A stretch of DNA of 64,000 nt from Spirodela intermedia (lineage: Eukaryota; Streptophyta; Magnoliopsida; Alismatales; Araceae). The stretch lies in the NCBI GenBank assembly GCA_902729315.2, contig LR746266.1, forward strand, positions 1,361,259-1,425,258, written 5' to 3'. Each line of letters opens with the position of its first letter. Within the stretch, counting starts at the first letter, position 1. Shown one piece after another: positions 1 to 15,270 of the stretch. Position numbers and translations under genes: made by a program. Below the pieces are notes generated by a model. It worked only from the letters and a program-made list of their open reading frames with translations, was not told the DNA's origin and did not search any database.

Positions 1-688
1 TCTCCCAGTCGTTCTTCTTGTTGTAAAGCCGGCAAAGCACCCAGTCGTCGAGCTGCAGAAGCCACAGCCGGTCAGATCGAGCCCCCATCACCGGACCCGG
101 AGACATTGCAGAAGCCATAGCCGGTCTTGCTTACCCTGAGGCTGCCGCCGCCCTTCTTGGCGGCGCGGTTGATGTTGGCGAGGCGATACTCGTGCATGAT
201 CCAGTTGGTCTTCACGCCCTTGGGAGCCTTGCCGGAGTAGAATACCAGCGCCTTCTTGATCCCCACCGCCCTGTCGCTCCCCCCCGGCGTCACCGGCTTG
301 TCGGCCCCTGTCGCCTTCCAGTACCCGCTTCCGGCGGCCCTGTTCGGCCGTGACCCGTTGGGGTACTTCCTGTCCCTCGGCGTGAAGAAGTACCACTCCC
401 TCTTCCCGAACAGCGCCATCTCTGCTCCCACAGGAAACTCATCCGTGAGTTGCAGAAGAGAGAGAAAGCTAGAGAGAGATAGAGAGAGGGGGCGAGGGGC
501 GGGTGGGTACCTGGGAGCTGCCAAGGGTCGTACTTGTAGAGATCGACCTCGGCGATAATGGGGACGGGGAGTTGCTGGTGGGCGGCCTTCCGGCAGAGGT
601 AGTAGGACACTAGCTCCTCGTCGGTGGGATGGAAGCGGAACCCCGGAGGAAGATTCAGCTCCGCTTCTGCGTCTCTCATCCTCGCCAT
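1..688 (-). CDS. NAC transcription factor, SNAC/ATAF subfamily (5' part, truncated at window edge)
   Basis: Nuclear DNA-binding transcription factor; this subfamily is usually induced by drought, salt, ABA and senescence. Exons on the minus strand are 688-511, 421-135 and 52-1. Introns start with GT and end with AG, and the phases join cleanly. The encoded residues contain all five NAC subdomains: A ([14 protein letters not shown] from about residue 13), B ([19 protein letters not shown]), C ([15 protein letters not shown], then [11 protein letters not shown]), D ([24 protein letters not shown]) and E ([17 protein letters not shown]). The form LPPGF...LCRKAA plus YNKKNDWE is typical of SNAC1-like proteins. 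The variable activation domain and stop lie left of base 1. The ATG at 688 is used; a second in-frame ATG at 679 is an alternative. Family assignment is secure; the exact orthologue is not. Confidence 0.95.
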
Positions 689-805
689 CTTCTCTGCTTC
701 TGGAGGAATGGGGAGTTGGGTTGGTCTGGTTCACCGACTCCAGTCGTCTTCTCCGGCTCCGGGGACAATCTGACGTTCGAAAGAACCGATGTATCGAGGA
801 GTTGC

Positions 806-812
806 ATAAATA
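806..812 (-). promoter_or_regulatory. Possible TATA box of the SNAC-type NAC gene
   Basis: Read on the minus strand this is TATTTAT, about 120 bp upstream of the NAC start codon, a suitable place for a TATA element followed by a short leader. It is assigned from position and sequence only. Confidence 0.4.
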
Positions 813-1027
813 CTCCTCCAGCTGAGAGTTAATCCCACGTTGCCGATGTTTTTGGATGAGCTCGAAGGAAGTTTCCTTTTATTTTCCGCGCCGCCAGAAA
901 TAGCCGGCGCGACTTCCAGACGGTCAAAGGTCCCCACGAGGGCCTTAGTCATCTCTGAGTTGGTGGCTGTAAGAGGCGGCGAATATGCCAGCGCATCAGC
1001 TATTCCGCACGTTGTATTTATGCAAGC

Positions 1028-1033
1028 CACGTG
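1028..1033. promoter_or_regulatory. G-box/ABRE core CACGTG upstream of the NAC gene
   Basis: The palindrome CACGTG sits in the context CCACGTGTC, the classic ABA-response element form, about 340 bp upstream of the NAC start. A second CACGTG lies at 1330-1335. ABA control fits the SNAC subfamily, but function is inferred from the motif. Confidence 0.45.
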
Positions 1034-1996
1034 TCGATCTGATCGGCAATTGTCCTTAGCCGCCGCTAAAGAGAGACGCCGGGGACGACATTACGAACGA
1101 TGGTGGGGACACGTTTAGCATACATACTTCCCAGCGATTGGTGCGTACAAGTAAGAAGCGGGGGCCGCCGCGGGGGTGTGGTTATTTCCCTATTTTTTAA
1201 TAAAAAATAAAAAATCATAAATTTGGTTGTCTAGGCTTTTTGGATATCATATTTTTTATTACAAACATGTGATAAATAATAGATTTCAGGCATCTAATTC
1301 TCGTTTAGATGGCTCATGGTAGGTAAACTCACGTGGACACAAAAATCAACACCATTTTCCACATTCGATTTTGCTTTAAAATACTAGTGATTATGAAGAA
1401 ACATGATTTATCTGTCTTATTTTTTATCCCTCAACAGTAAAAACGTGGCATGTGTAGCGCCATTTTATTGGTATTTAAGCATTAAAAACATGTTTCTTCC
1501 TATATCTTCACATTTTAGTTCTTCAGAACCTCGTTACTCGAATAATAAAAAAACCTTGGGGTTATTATTATATGTGGGTATAGGATGGGCACGTAGAGAG
1601 AGAGAAAGAGAGAGACAGACAGAGACAGAGACGGAGCTAGCGAACGAGCAAGAGAGCGACTCGGATGTGGTCAACCCATGTCGAATGTGGGGCCCATTGT
1701 AGTGACGTGTGCAACGCCATCGACGCAAATAGAGAACGTGAGATTCAAAGTATTCATCCGCTACCTTTACAGCCGCCATCAGGGGGCGATCGTGCGTGGG
1801 CCGGATTGGACCGGCGGCAACCAGATAGGCAACGGGAACCGAACCATTCAAATCAGGTCATACTTTCAACGGAGAGTCCGATGGAAATGGAAAATAACGT
1901 TGACTAGTTTACTTATTTTATTTGGTGGATAACTTAATCCTCGTATTTTAGATTGAGCCGGATCCGGGCCTTTGCCTTCTGAGTGGGCCATATGTG

Positions 1997-2007
<11 letters not shown>

Positions 2008-2052
<45 letters not shown>

Positions 2053-2244
2053 TCGAGAGAGAGAGGGAGAGAGAAAGGATGAGAGAGGGAGAGAGAGATA
2101 GATAGATAGATAGATATATAGAGTGAGAGTGTGTGTATGAGAGAGAAAGATAGATAAATATATAGAGTGAGTGAGAGAGGGAGATAGATTGATAGATATA
2201 TAGAGTGAGAGCGTGAGAAATAGAGATAGATAGATAGATAGATA

Positions 2245-2316
<72 letters not shown>
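2008..2316. repeat. Compound (TA)n / (GATA)n / (GA)n microsatellite
   Basis: About 38 bp of TA is followed by interrupted GA and GATA units, then about 66 bp of uninterrupted GA. The copia element is inserted at the right end, and GA-type sequence resumes on its far side at 8408, so the tract was interrupted by the insertion. Confidence 0.9.
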
Positions 2317-2318
<2 letters not shown>

Positions 2319-2319
<1 letters not shown>

Positions 2320-2671
2320 GTTAGAATTAATCTCAATGTAGACAATAATATATATGAATTATAAATTATGGGGTTATCATTGAATTAATCTCACTTAAAG
2401 AGATTAATTAGAATTTAAGTATTTGAGATTACAACCTCTCTCATGAGTATGAGTATAAATATTAATGTGTAGAGATCATGAATTGTTCTAATTTTATGAT
2501 GAACTAAATTAAAAAAAAAACACTAAGAGGCTAACCACATGTTGTCTATAAATAGGGGTCATGGTCCTTGGGACACACATCGTGAGTCATTCTTAGAATA
2601 TCTTATTCCTCTAGAGTAAGTCATTTTATCATTTTTCATCTCTCTCAACAATAGATCTTTCAGATCCAATA
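2319..2671 (+). repeat. 5' LTR of the copia element
   Basis: It begins TGTTAGAATTAATCTCAATG, matching the start of the 3' copy with few changes. It ends CCAATA where the 3' copy has CCAACA, so the terminal CA has mutated. It is about 100 bp shorter than the 3' LTR, lacking a block after the shared GTCATT near its right end. A TATAAATA-like stretch near 2547 may be the old promoter. Confidence 0.92.
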
Positions 2672-2673
2672 AG

Positions 2674-2686
2674 TGGTATCAGAGCC
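2674..2686 (+). other. Primer-binding site (initiator tRNA-Met)
   Basis: TGGTATCAGAGCC lies two bases inside the 5' LTR. This is the standard plant copia sequence complementary to the 3' end of initiator tRNA-Met, which primes minus-strand DNA synthesis. It is perfectly preserved. It is not a tRNA gene. Confidence 0.95.
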
Positions 2687-3737
2687 AAATGTGTTGAGTT
2701 TTTCATTATTTTTCATTCATTTGGTATCATTTTTTGATGTCTTATCTTGAGAATGGATTCATGCGTCCACTCTGAAAATCGTAAGGTTTTGACCTTAACA
2801 TGGACGGATTAATGGGCCGTACAGGCCATGCAAATGAATCTGTCGACTCTTCTTCTTTCCCTACAGAGGAGGAGGAGTGTTGGTTTCTACACACCTCTCT
2901 TCCTCTCTTTTCTTGAAGGAAGATTTCCATTTGGAAATCGCAGCTCGACATAAGCTGATCCCTTAGCCAATGTGCCTGTTTACAATGATGCCGTCATGAT
3001 GATAATGTTAGCATTTAGTTTTATGATGTCATGCCCATAAAATAATTTAATTCAAATGTCTTTTTATTTCTAAAATATTTTTGATAATTTTCTATCAAAA
3101 ATTATTTATAGAGTTATTTGAAAATTTCAATATTTATGTTTACATTGAGTATAGTTAAGTCATGATTCAAATTTTGGTACATGTATGATATTTTAGTATT
3201 ATTACTTGAAGTAACATCCTACCAAAGTAAGCTCTCTTGTAGATATTAGTTTTTCTGACATATGAGATATTGTGTATGTGATTTTGTAGATACTAATTGA
3301 CCCAAAAGAAAATTTAGTATTTTACTAATTATATATATTTATGATAATAAAAATGTGATAATTATTTAATATTTTCATGTGAATAATAAGTCGGTTCAAA
3401 GAAAGACTTTGATAGAAACTTATTGACAATATTATTATCTAAAGACCATGTATTAATATTGTACTCAATATCTTGTGATGGAAAGTACCATTATTTGAAA
3501 ATCAAGTTACTTATGTGAGCTTTATATTATTCTTTGTACACATTTTAAGTTTCCTATACTATTTCTACATAGATAAATTTTATTCCTATGTTAAATGACA
3601 CAAATGTCAAGTCATATAAATAAAACATTATGACAATTCTCGGTTGTATAAATCTAGACATTACCTTAAGAGAAGATCATCCTATAAACTCTCATGAGAA
3701 TAAGTGAAATGCAGATAAGTGAAACCGATCTAATTGC

Positions 3738-6700
3738 ATGAGTCTTATGATCATGAAACATGCTATTTTAGAAGCCTTCATGGGCACTTTGTTTGAAGAG
3801 ACAATTACAACAAAAAATTTCTTTAAAAAACATGAGAAAAAGTTTACTAAGAATGATGCAGTCGAAAGAATGATTTTAGCAAAACTTCTCTCTTTAAAGT
3901 ATCAAGGCAAGGAAAGTATAAAAAAGTATATTCTTGAGATGTTTCATGTTATATCAAAACTAAAGGCACTAAAGTTAGAGCTATCAAAATATTTGTTCAT
4001 GCACTTAGTTTTGATTTATTTTCCTACACAATTTAGTCAATTTAAGGTAAGTTATAATTGTCAATAAAACAAAAGGTCTTTAAATGAGCTCATATCACTA
4101 TAGGTGAAGAAAGGTTGAAGTGAGATAAATATGAGAGTATTCATTTGGCCATGACCTCTAAAAATAAATTCAAGAAAAGACTTACGATCAATAAAGCTAT
4201 AGGTGAACCACCACTAAAGAAATAACAAATAAAGTAAGATAAAGAATCTACTTGTTTCTTTTGTAATCATGGTGGTCGCATAAATAATAATTGTACCAAG
4301 TATCATATTTGACAACAAGAAAAGGTGACTTTCTCACTTTGATTTGTTCAGAAGTTAATTTAATTTCTGTACCTTTGCACACGTGGTGGATAGATTATGG
4401 TGTTACTATTCACATGTGTGTTTATGTAGGGTTAAATTTATTATTGTAAGATAATTGATGATGAAAGATACATCTATTTGGGCGATGGTAATATAATAGC
4501 AGTGGAGGCAACATGGACTTTTAGGTTATTGTTAAAAATTGATCACTATTTGAATTTGATTGAGACTTATATTGTATTATCTTTTAGAAAGAACTTGAAT
4601 TTTATTTTTGATTTAGATAAATTTGATTATGGTTGTCTATTTAGAAATAAAAAATTTAATATATTTGATAGTTCAAATCGTATTAGTATAAGTACTTTAT
4701 CAAGTCATGATAACTTATACTTACTTGACATAATGGTCACTTCTAATGAAATCTTATATATCAGTTCAAGGAATACAAAAGAAAATTAATCAATGAGATT
4801 TCTACTTCAAGAGATTAGGTCATATCTCTAAAAAGAGAATGGATCAACTTGTGTCTAATAAAATTCTTGAGTCAATTGATTATAAGGATTTTGACACGTG
4901 TTAAATGTATTAAGGAGAAAAGAGCAGACAATAGATATTAATTGAGTTTTAGATGTTTTGAAATTAATACATACGAATATTTGTGAATCATTTGATATAA
5001 CCTCTTGGAATGATCAATAATATTTTATTACATTTATATATGATAATTCTTGATTTGATTACTTGTATCTTAATTATGAGAAGTTTCAGTCACTAGATGT
5101 GTTCAAAAAATATAAGACTGAAGTTGAGAATCAACTCAACAAATAGATTAAGGTCATTAGATTAGACTTTGGTGATGAATACTATGACAAATATGATGAA
5201 TTAGGTGAGCAACATCCATGACCTTTTGCTAAATTCTTAGAAGAGTGTGACATTATCCCACAATACATCATTTCAAAATCTCTTAACATGAATGATGTTG
5301 TTGAACGATGAAACAAAACACTTAAAGATATGATAAGGAGAGTGATTAGTCAATCTACCTTATTAGATAACTTATGTGGAAATGTATTTAAGATTGTAAT
5401 TTATTTGTTTAATCAGACTTCAATTAAGATAATTGTTAAAACTTTTTATGAGTTTTGGACGAACAATAAGTTTAGCTTAAAGTATTTATACATTTGGGGT
5501 TGTTCGGTAAAGGCAATATCTTACATACCTAATGAAAGAAAATTTGAGTTGAAAACAATTAGTTACTACTTTATTAAATACTCGAATTTTTTTAGAGGGT
5601 ATAAGTTTTATAATCCCACTACTATAATTATTTTTGAGACAAAAAATACTTATTTTTTTGAGGATGTTGAATTTATAAGAAGAGATAAGGTTAGAGACAT
5701 TGATTTCAAAGAATAATATGTAAATATTTCTTCTATTATTATTGACAATGGTCTTGATAAATATCATATTGACTAACATTGATCAAGAAATAACTTCAGA
5801 TTAAAATTATGTCATCATGACTCTCACTTTAGAATCATAAACTCAACATATTCGAGAACTAGTGTCATTAAGAAGATCTATAAGAGGGCAAAGGAATACA
5901 AATTTCAGATAAATATATCATATTTTTTTTAGAACTTGAGACTAACATCGTAGTGGTGGAAGATGATCATATCAATTTCTATCAAGTCATGCAAAATTCT
6001 AATTCTTATAAGTGGATTGATGCCATTAATATAAAGATTAAATCTATAAAGGACAATGACGTATGATATCTTATCTCATTACTCAAAGGTGTGAAGTCTA
6101 TTAGTTGTAGATGAATATTTAAAACTAAAAAAGATTCAAAAAGTAATGTGGAAAGATATAAAAGTCATCTTGTCATTAAGGGATTCACTCAAAGAGAAGG
6201 CATCGATTATATAGACTTTCTCTCTAGTTTCATCGAAAGACTTTTTTAGAACAATAATGGCACTAATAACTTATTTTGATCTTCAACTACATCAGATGAA
6301 TGTAAAGATTATATTTTTTAAGAATGATATTGATGAAATGATATATATGGTACAACTAGAAAACTTTGTGTCTAGAGACCCAAAGAAAATAGTATATAAA
6401 CTAAATAAATCTATTTATGAGTTAAAATAAGCTTCCTGACAATAATATCATAAATTTCATCTTGTTATTATCTCATTTAGTTTTGAGATAAATACGAGTG
6501 ATGAATATGTATATCATAAGTTTAGTAAGAGTAAACATATATTTCTGATTTTATATATTGATGACATAGTGCTTCTCAATAATGATATAAGCTTACTTTG
6601 TGACATTAAAAGTTTTTTGTTAAAGAATTTTGAAATAAAGAATCTTGATAAAGTTTATTTTGTATTGGACATTGAGATATATTAAGATCAGTCCTGAAAT

Positions 6701-7500
6701 ATCTTATGGTTGACACAAAAGAGCTATATCGAGAAAGTCTTTTTGAGATTTGATATGCAAGGATATAAATCTTATGATACTCATGTTGTCAAAAGAGATA
6801 CGTTTAGTGTCATTCAGTGCCCTAAAAATAATTATGAGGCTAAAGAGATGTAGAATATTCTTTATACATCAGTCATATGGAGCCTTATATATGCTCAAAT
6901 ATGTACGCGTCTATATATTATGTACATAATTAGAGTCCTGGGTAGATATTTAAGCAACACTAGCGTAGATCATTGAAAAGTAATCAAATGGGTTATATGA
7001 TATTTGTAAAAGACAAAAAACTATATACTCATCTATAAGAAATTATATCATTTAGAGATCATCAAGTATTGAGATTTTGATTTCACTAGATGCACTAATA
7101 GTAGATGGTCCACTATAGACTATATTTATTTGCTAGCTGAAGGAGATATATCATAGAAGAGCATTAAGTAGACACTCATAATTTTTTCTACTATGGCAAT
7201 AGAACTTATAACATGTTATGAGACATCAAATCATAAAATTTGGTTGAATTGTTTTGTCAAAGATTGTAAATTTTGAATAGAATTAAAATATCACCAAAGT
7301 TATTTTATAACAATAAATCAGTCGTTATATTTTCTAATAATAATACGAGCTTGACAAAGTCTAAACATATAGACATCAAATTTCTAGTTGTTAAGAAAAA
7401 AGTTTAGAATAAACAGATGTCTATAGAACATATTGAGACAAACTCTACTGTAGTAGATTTGCTTACTAAGGAACTATCGCCAAAGGTATTTCATGAGTAT
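3738..7500 (+). pseudogene. Degenerate copia gag-pol
   Basis: A gag remnant spans about 3738-4067. A CX2C zinc-knuckle remnant follows near 4250 (CFFCNHGG...C). A protease remnant begins near 4387 (WWIDYGV in place of the usual DSGA active site, so the catalytic motif is lost). The integrase end lies about 5330-5716 (WGCSVKA, YNPTT, FFEDVEF). Reverse transcriptase is read through frameshifts about 6000-6700, with YIDDIVLL at about 6557 in place of YVDD. RNase H is recognisable about 7080-7500 (STMAIEL, KHIDIKF, LLTKELSPK). In-frame stops are present throughout, so no functional polyprotein is possible. Confidence 0.9.
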
Positions 7501-7950
7501 ATTGTTCATATGAGTGTAATACCTTACAAAAGATATGTAATTTCAATGGGAGTTTATATTTTGATGTTCATATATTTATGAATATATATTTTAATTATTT
7601 TATACATTAATAAACTTTGTAATTATTTTCACTTTGAATGTTGTTTTTTGATCTCCATTTGAAATAAAAGGGACTAAGTTAGAAATATGCATGTATGAGT
7701 CACATTTCATATAATTTTCATTCTACACATTCATACTTGATCTATGTTGTTCATTATATCAATATATGTAATTATTGTTAGGTTCAGTCATGTGAAAAAT
7801 GTGAACGATTTTTTTTTTTAATTCTACATTGGTATAATGATGGAGGAAATTGTTAGAGATGTCTTTAACAATAACAACAAAAATTTTGAGCTCATAAAGT
7901 CATAATGTACAATATCAAGTTATCATATATATTTTATCCAAGTAAGAGAT

Positions 7951-8402
7951 TGTTAAAATTAATCTCAATGTGGACAATGATATATGATATATATGAATTA
8001 TAAATTATGTGATTATTATTGAATTAATTTTACTTAAAATAATTTATTAGAATTTAAGTATTTGAGATTACAACATCTCTCATAAATATGAGTATAAATA
8101 TAAATATATGTAAAAATTATGTTTTATTTTAATTTTATGATAGGTTAACTTAGAAAAAGACATCAAGAGACTAACCACTTCTTATCTATAAATAAGAGGT
8201 CATGGTCTTTAGGTCACACATTGTGAGTCACTTTTACAACATCCCATCCCTCTAGAGCAAGTCATTAGACGACTCCCATGTGTTGTTTCAAAAGGTTATT
8301 CTCGTACTTGTGACTTCATGAATTCATGCATGATTTTAATTTATTCTCATTATATTTTATCATTCTCCATTTATCTCAACACTAGTTCCTTTATATCCAA
8401 CA
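7951..8402 (+). repeat. 3' LTR of the copia element
   Basis: It begins TGTTAAAATTAATCTCAATG and ends CCAACA, next to the AGAAG target duplication. It contains a block of about 100 bp (roughly 8265-8345) absent from the 5' LTR. The bases just before it are only weakly purine-rich (AAGTAAGAGAT); a better polypurine-like stretch (GATGGAGGAAAT) lies about 100 bp earlier, ending near 7850. Confidence 0.92.
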
Positions 8403-8751
8403 AGAAGGAGAGAGAGGGAGAGAGAAAGGGAGAGAGATTAAATGGGTTTTCAATGATTGAGCTTAGTCTGTTCCGATTCGTGAATGGCAGGTGTGAAGCA
8501 TTATTAATACATTATAATGGGATTTGTGTAATAAAAAAGACGTAATCTTTTATGTAATAGGAATAGCCTCATCGAGGGGTAGCACAATATAGCCTTACAG
8601 AAAAAATGCCGGCCAAAGAAATTGCTCTCAAAGGGGATGGGTCACATCGGCCTTCCGAATGGGCTCAAGCCCATTGAGGACATGACAGAGCTGGGCTACA
8701 TTTGATTCTGGGCCAGGCCCAAAAATAGGCATTAAACCAAGCTCAAACATA

Positions 8752-9045
8752 AAAACAAGGTTGGCCGATTCCACTGTTGGGCCTCTTCTGAGCTCGAAGT
8801 ATCTGCTCTTAATTATAATTTTGACATTTATGTATCATAAAAAAAGATTCATATTTTCCACATATACTGTGATTTAAAGGCATTCCCTCTGATTTTCAAT
8901 TTTTTTTTTTGCCGTCATCAGCAAGGTGCCCAACGGAAGGAACATAAGAATAATTTTTTATGATATATAACTATAAAAATTATAATTAAGAGCAGATATT
9001 TCTAGCTCAGAAGAGACTCTCAATCTACCGAGCCTTTTTGGTTCA
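8752..9045. repeat. Fold-back inverted repeat (MITE-like or hairpin locus)
   Basis: The left arm (core 8782-8860) and right arm (core 8939-9018) are imperfect reverse complements. Both share CTCTTCTGAGC, then a perfect ATCTGCTCTTAATTATAATT, then ATCATAAAAAA. Weaker pairing extends outward to about 8752 and 9045. A loop of about 78 bp, including a T-run, separates the arms. I see no coding capacity and did not find a certain target duplication. Confidence 0.8.
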
Positions 9046-9378
9046 TCACCTTGACCAAATAATATATACGACTATATATTTATGTATATATACGAATTTT
9101 TGTTGTTGTTCTAAAAACCTGTGCTTGCTATATTTGGGAGTGATTATAACCCACTATTTATAGCCTCGGATGTATAGGACCATGTAATGTCTATGTCGAA
9201 CCCTAAGTCCAATCTTGTGCATTTCAAGGGCCATTATTTTAATTTATTAAATATCCTTCAGTATATTAATCGGACGCCTTTTTATTCTTGTTTAAACCAT
9301 TTATAGTAGTAACAATAAGTTTAATGATTGTGATTATATTATCGTTGGTGTCGGGTATGTTTCTGAGAATAATAATCT

Positions 9379-9436
9379 GAAGAAGAAGAAGAAGAAGAAG
9401 AAGAAGAAGAAGAAGAAGAAGAAGAAGAAGAAGAAG
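9379..9436. repeat. (GAA)n microsatellite
   Basis: About 19 uninterrupted GAA/AAG units. It explains the poly-Ser and poly-Leu runs in minus-strand frames across this point, which are not genes. Confidence 0.95.
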
Positions 9437-11591
9437 ATGAGTCCACCCACCCCTCCTGTGTGTTGCACATGCAGCCCCCCCGGTGGGGAGGGTCAACGTC
9501 GGCGATGAATGGGCGGCCGTCGCGTCGGACCCGTCGTCTTCCCCACCACAAGGCTTCACGAGCCCGCCTCGCCCGCTCGACAGCTTCTCTCCCCCCCCCA
9601 ATTAAGCTCCTCACATCGCGCACCCACCTTTCGTCCTCGCCCCATTCATTGGCCATCTCTGGTTTTTCTCCCCTCGCAACATCCCACGGAAACGAGGCAA
9701 AGGGAATAGTTACTCTCTCTAACCGCCATGGCTCTTGGCGGGCCGACTCAGATTCGAATTTCGAGCATCAGTTGACGGTTTACTGTTGGAGAGATCCCCG
9801 GGCATGTCGGGTAACTCTCCATTAATTCCCTCCTGTGTATGTGGAGATGCCCCTTTTTAATGCGGTACCGTTTCAGCACAGTAATCCCATGGCCATCTCG
9901 GATAATTCATATGGTAAAACATACTATATTATTGGTGGATGAAGTAAGTCATGGCATTTAATTACGACGATTAATACCCTTATCCATTTCATCGATTGGA
10001 AGAGTCTCTGAGGGACACGTGGATGAAGAAGGGTCAATAAGGGGCTCATAAATATCATGAGCGAGGTAAATGAATAACGAAAATGAAGGCAGAAGGAGGA
10101 AGAGAACGATGAAGGGGGAGGGGCGGGGGAAATTGAACGATAATGAAACAAATAAAGGTTTTTTTTTTGGTAAACTTTGGGTCCGATGTGCCTAATTTTG
10201 TCTCAAATTATTTCTCAAAGTCAAGTAAAAAAAGAAAGATGGGTCCGAGCCGAATCTCGGGCTGGGTCAACTAGAGTCAGACAGCCTATATAACGAGCCA
10301 AGGCACGGCTTTACAGCTTTTAGAGTGATCTAGCCCGAGGCAGGCTTTACAGGCTGTTTTCTGGCCTGAGACTACGCTTGTAATTGATGCCTGGTCATAG
10401 GCCAAGCTTGGCAAGGCCCGGCCCGTGCTGTTCACGCCTGTGCCGTCTGCAAAAAGGGAAGATAAAGAGGAAGAAGAATGGGGGGAGGCATCGATGCGCA
10501 TCGGGGGAGTAAAGGATGAGAAACCGGAAATCAGTCAGATAACTCATTGTTGCAATGGATGGTTACCTTCCCAAGGTCTTCCCCAAGTCGGTTCTTATTG
10601 CTCAGTCGGTCGGTGTGTGCACTGAATGCAAGACGGCCTCCACAAGGCGTCCCGTGGGCGGCGGGGGGTTGCCCGGCAAGGGGAGGTGGATCCTCCACGG
10701 TTCCTGCTGCTTTAATGGGGAAAGGAACGGCTGAGGGGGGGGGAGGGGGGGGGGGGGACCTTTCGCTGCCCCGGGGACGCCACGCCATGCGGCGACGACC
10801 TTTGTTGCTTCGTCGATCGGGCTCCGTCCCTTCACATTCCGATGTTAAATCCAAGGAATCGGGTGCGTAAACCTTTTTTTATTGAGACATTCCTCTTTTT
10901 TTCCAATCTGTCTATTTCTTTACTTCGGTAATCATCAGCTCTACACCCAGGCCTGGCCTGCAGTCCTTTATTGTCTCTCTCTCTATCTCTCTCTCTCTCT
11001 CTCTCGCCATGGCACTGCAGTCCTTGACCTTCATCCATCTTTCTCCCTCCCACCGTAACACCTTACTTCCCCTCTCCCTCTCACCTCCACAGCTTCTCAC
11101 GCCTACTCACTTGACTCTCCCGCCCCCGCACTCGCCTCGTCAGCCTTCCATTATACGAGAGAAACCTCACTTCGGCACGCACTTATACTCCCCTACGAAG
11201 TACCTCTTTCCGGTCGCTGAGACCCTGAATTGCACATTACGACGGCATTCTGGTGAAAAAAGATACAAATTTCTAAATAGCTGAAGAAATTGACCTTTCA
11301 AACGTTTTAAAGTTTTCATTGTTTCTAAAAATCTGCTGATATTTAGTTACTACCTCTTCAATCCACCTAAACTGCCGGCCACCGGTCACATCGTAGTGAG
11401 GGCCTGAACAATGGGCTTCCAGTGGTACCTCACAGATATTTATGAAAGAATCCGGAGCCAGATGAAGTTCGAAAGGCAGAATTAGGGGGAGAAATGGGCG
11501 TGGGCAGGGGCCGTCTCTTGAGTACGAGACGGTTGGGCGTAGCTGTTCTTAAATGCGCATCAGGGAGCCCTCCTTGTGTCAACGAATGGGA

Positions 11592-11597
11592 TATAAA
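11592..11597 (+). promoter_or_regulatory. Possible TATA box of ALDH3
   Basis: TATAAA lies 42 bp before the ALDH3 start codon. If used, the leader would be under 20 nt, which is short, so the real start of transcription may lie further upstream. Confidence 0.35.
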
Positions 11598-11638
11598 GGT
11601 AACGATTGACTCTCCGAACAAGAGAAGGAGAAGAAGAG

Positions 11639-15270
<3,632 letters not shown>

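Larger units (their letters stand above)
689..2313. other. Spacer upstream of the NAC gene, with microsatellites
   Basis: No gene is supported here. The first 500 bases hold the presumed NAC promoter (TATA-like and CACGTG motifs). From about 1150 the DNA becomes AT-rich. An impure GA/CAGA tract lies around 1594-1640. A pure (TA)n run spans about 2008-2046, followed by GA/GATA tracts and a pure (GA)n run from about 2249 to the copia insertion point. The open frames over these tracts are low-complexity artefacts. Confidence 0.8.
2319..8402 (+). mobile_element. Ty1/copia LTR retrotransposon, complete in outline but dead
   Basis: The element runs from TG to CA. It has a 5' LTR (2319-2671), a tRNA-Met primer-binding site (from 2674), degenerate gag and pol, and a 3' LTR (7951-8402). 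It is flanked by the direct repeat AGAAG (2314-2318 and 8403-8407), a normal 5-bp copia target duplication. Domain order is gag, zinc knuckle, protease, integrase, reverse transcriptase, RNase H, which marks copia rather than gypsy. Stops and frameshifts interrupt every domain and the LTRs differ at many positions, so the copy is old and inactive. Both flanks are GA-rich, showing insertion into a microsatellite. Confidence 0.94.
8408..11638. other. Spacer between the copia element and ALDH3
   Basis: No gene is supported. It holds the rest of the GA tract, a cluster of GGGCTC/TGGGCC words near 8650-8790, a fold-back repeat (8752-9045), a GAA microsatellite (9379-9436) and G-runs near 10735-10757. 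A 91-codon frame at 11009-11284 after a CT tract looks like a transit-peptide exon but has no continuation I can find. Confidence 0.75.

Noticed and set aside
72-734. 220-codon minus-strand frame starting upstream of the NAC gene
   Set aside because: Its first half reads the wrong frame of exon 1 and then intron 1; only the part corresponding to exon 2 is real and is included in the NAC model.
1866-2345. 159-codon minus-strand frame
   Set aside because: Ser/Leu/Ile/Tyr repeats translated from GA, GATA and TA microsatellites.
2674-2686. tRNA-like word TGGTATCAGAGCC
   Set aside because: It is the retrotransposon primer-binding site; no cloverleaf can be drawn around it.
9266-9656. Overlapping minus-strand frames with poly-Ser and poly-Leu
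   Set aside because: Generated by the GAA microsatellite; no domain on either side.
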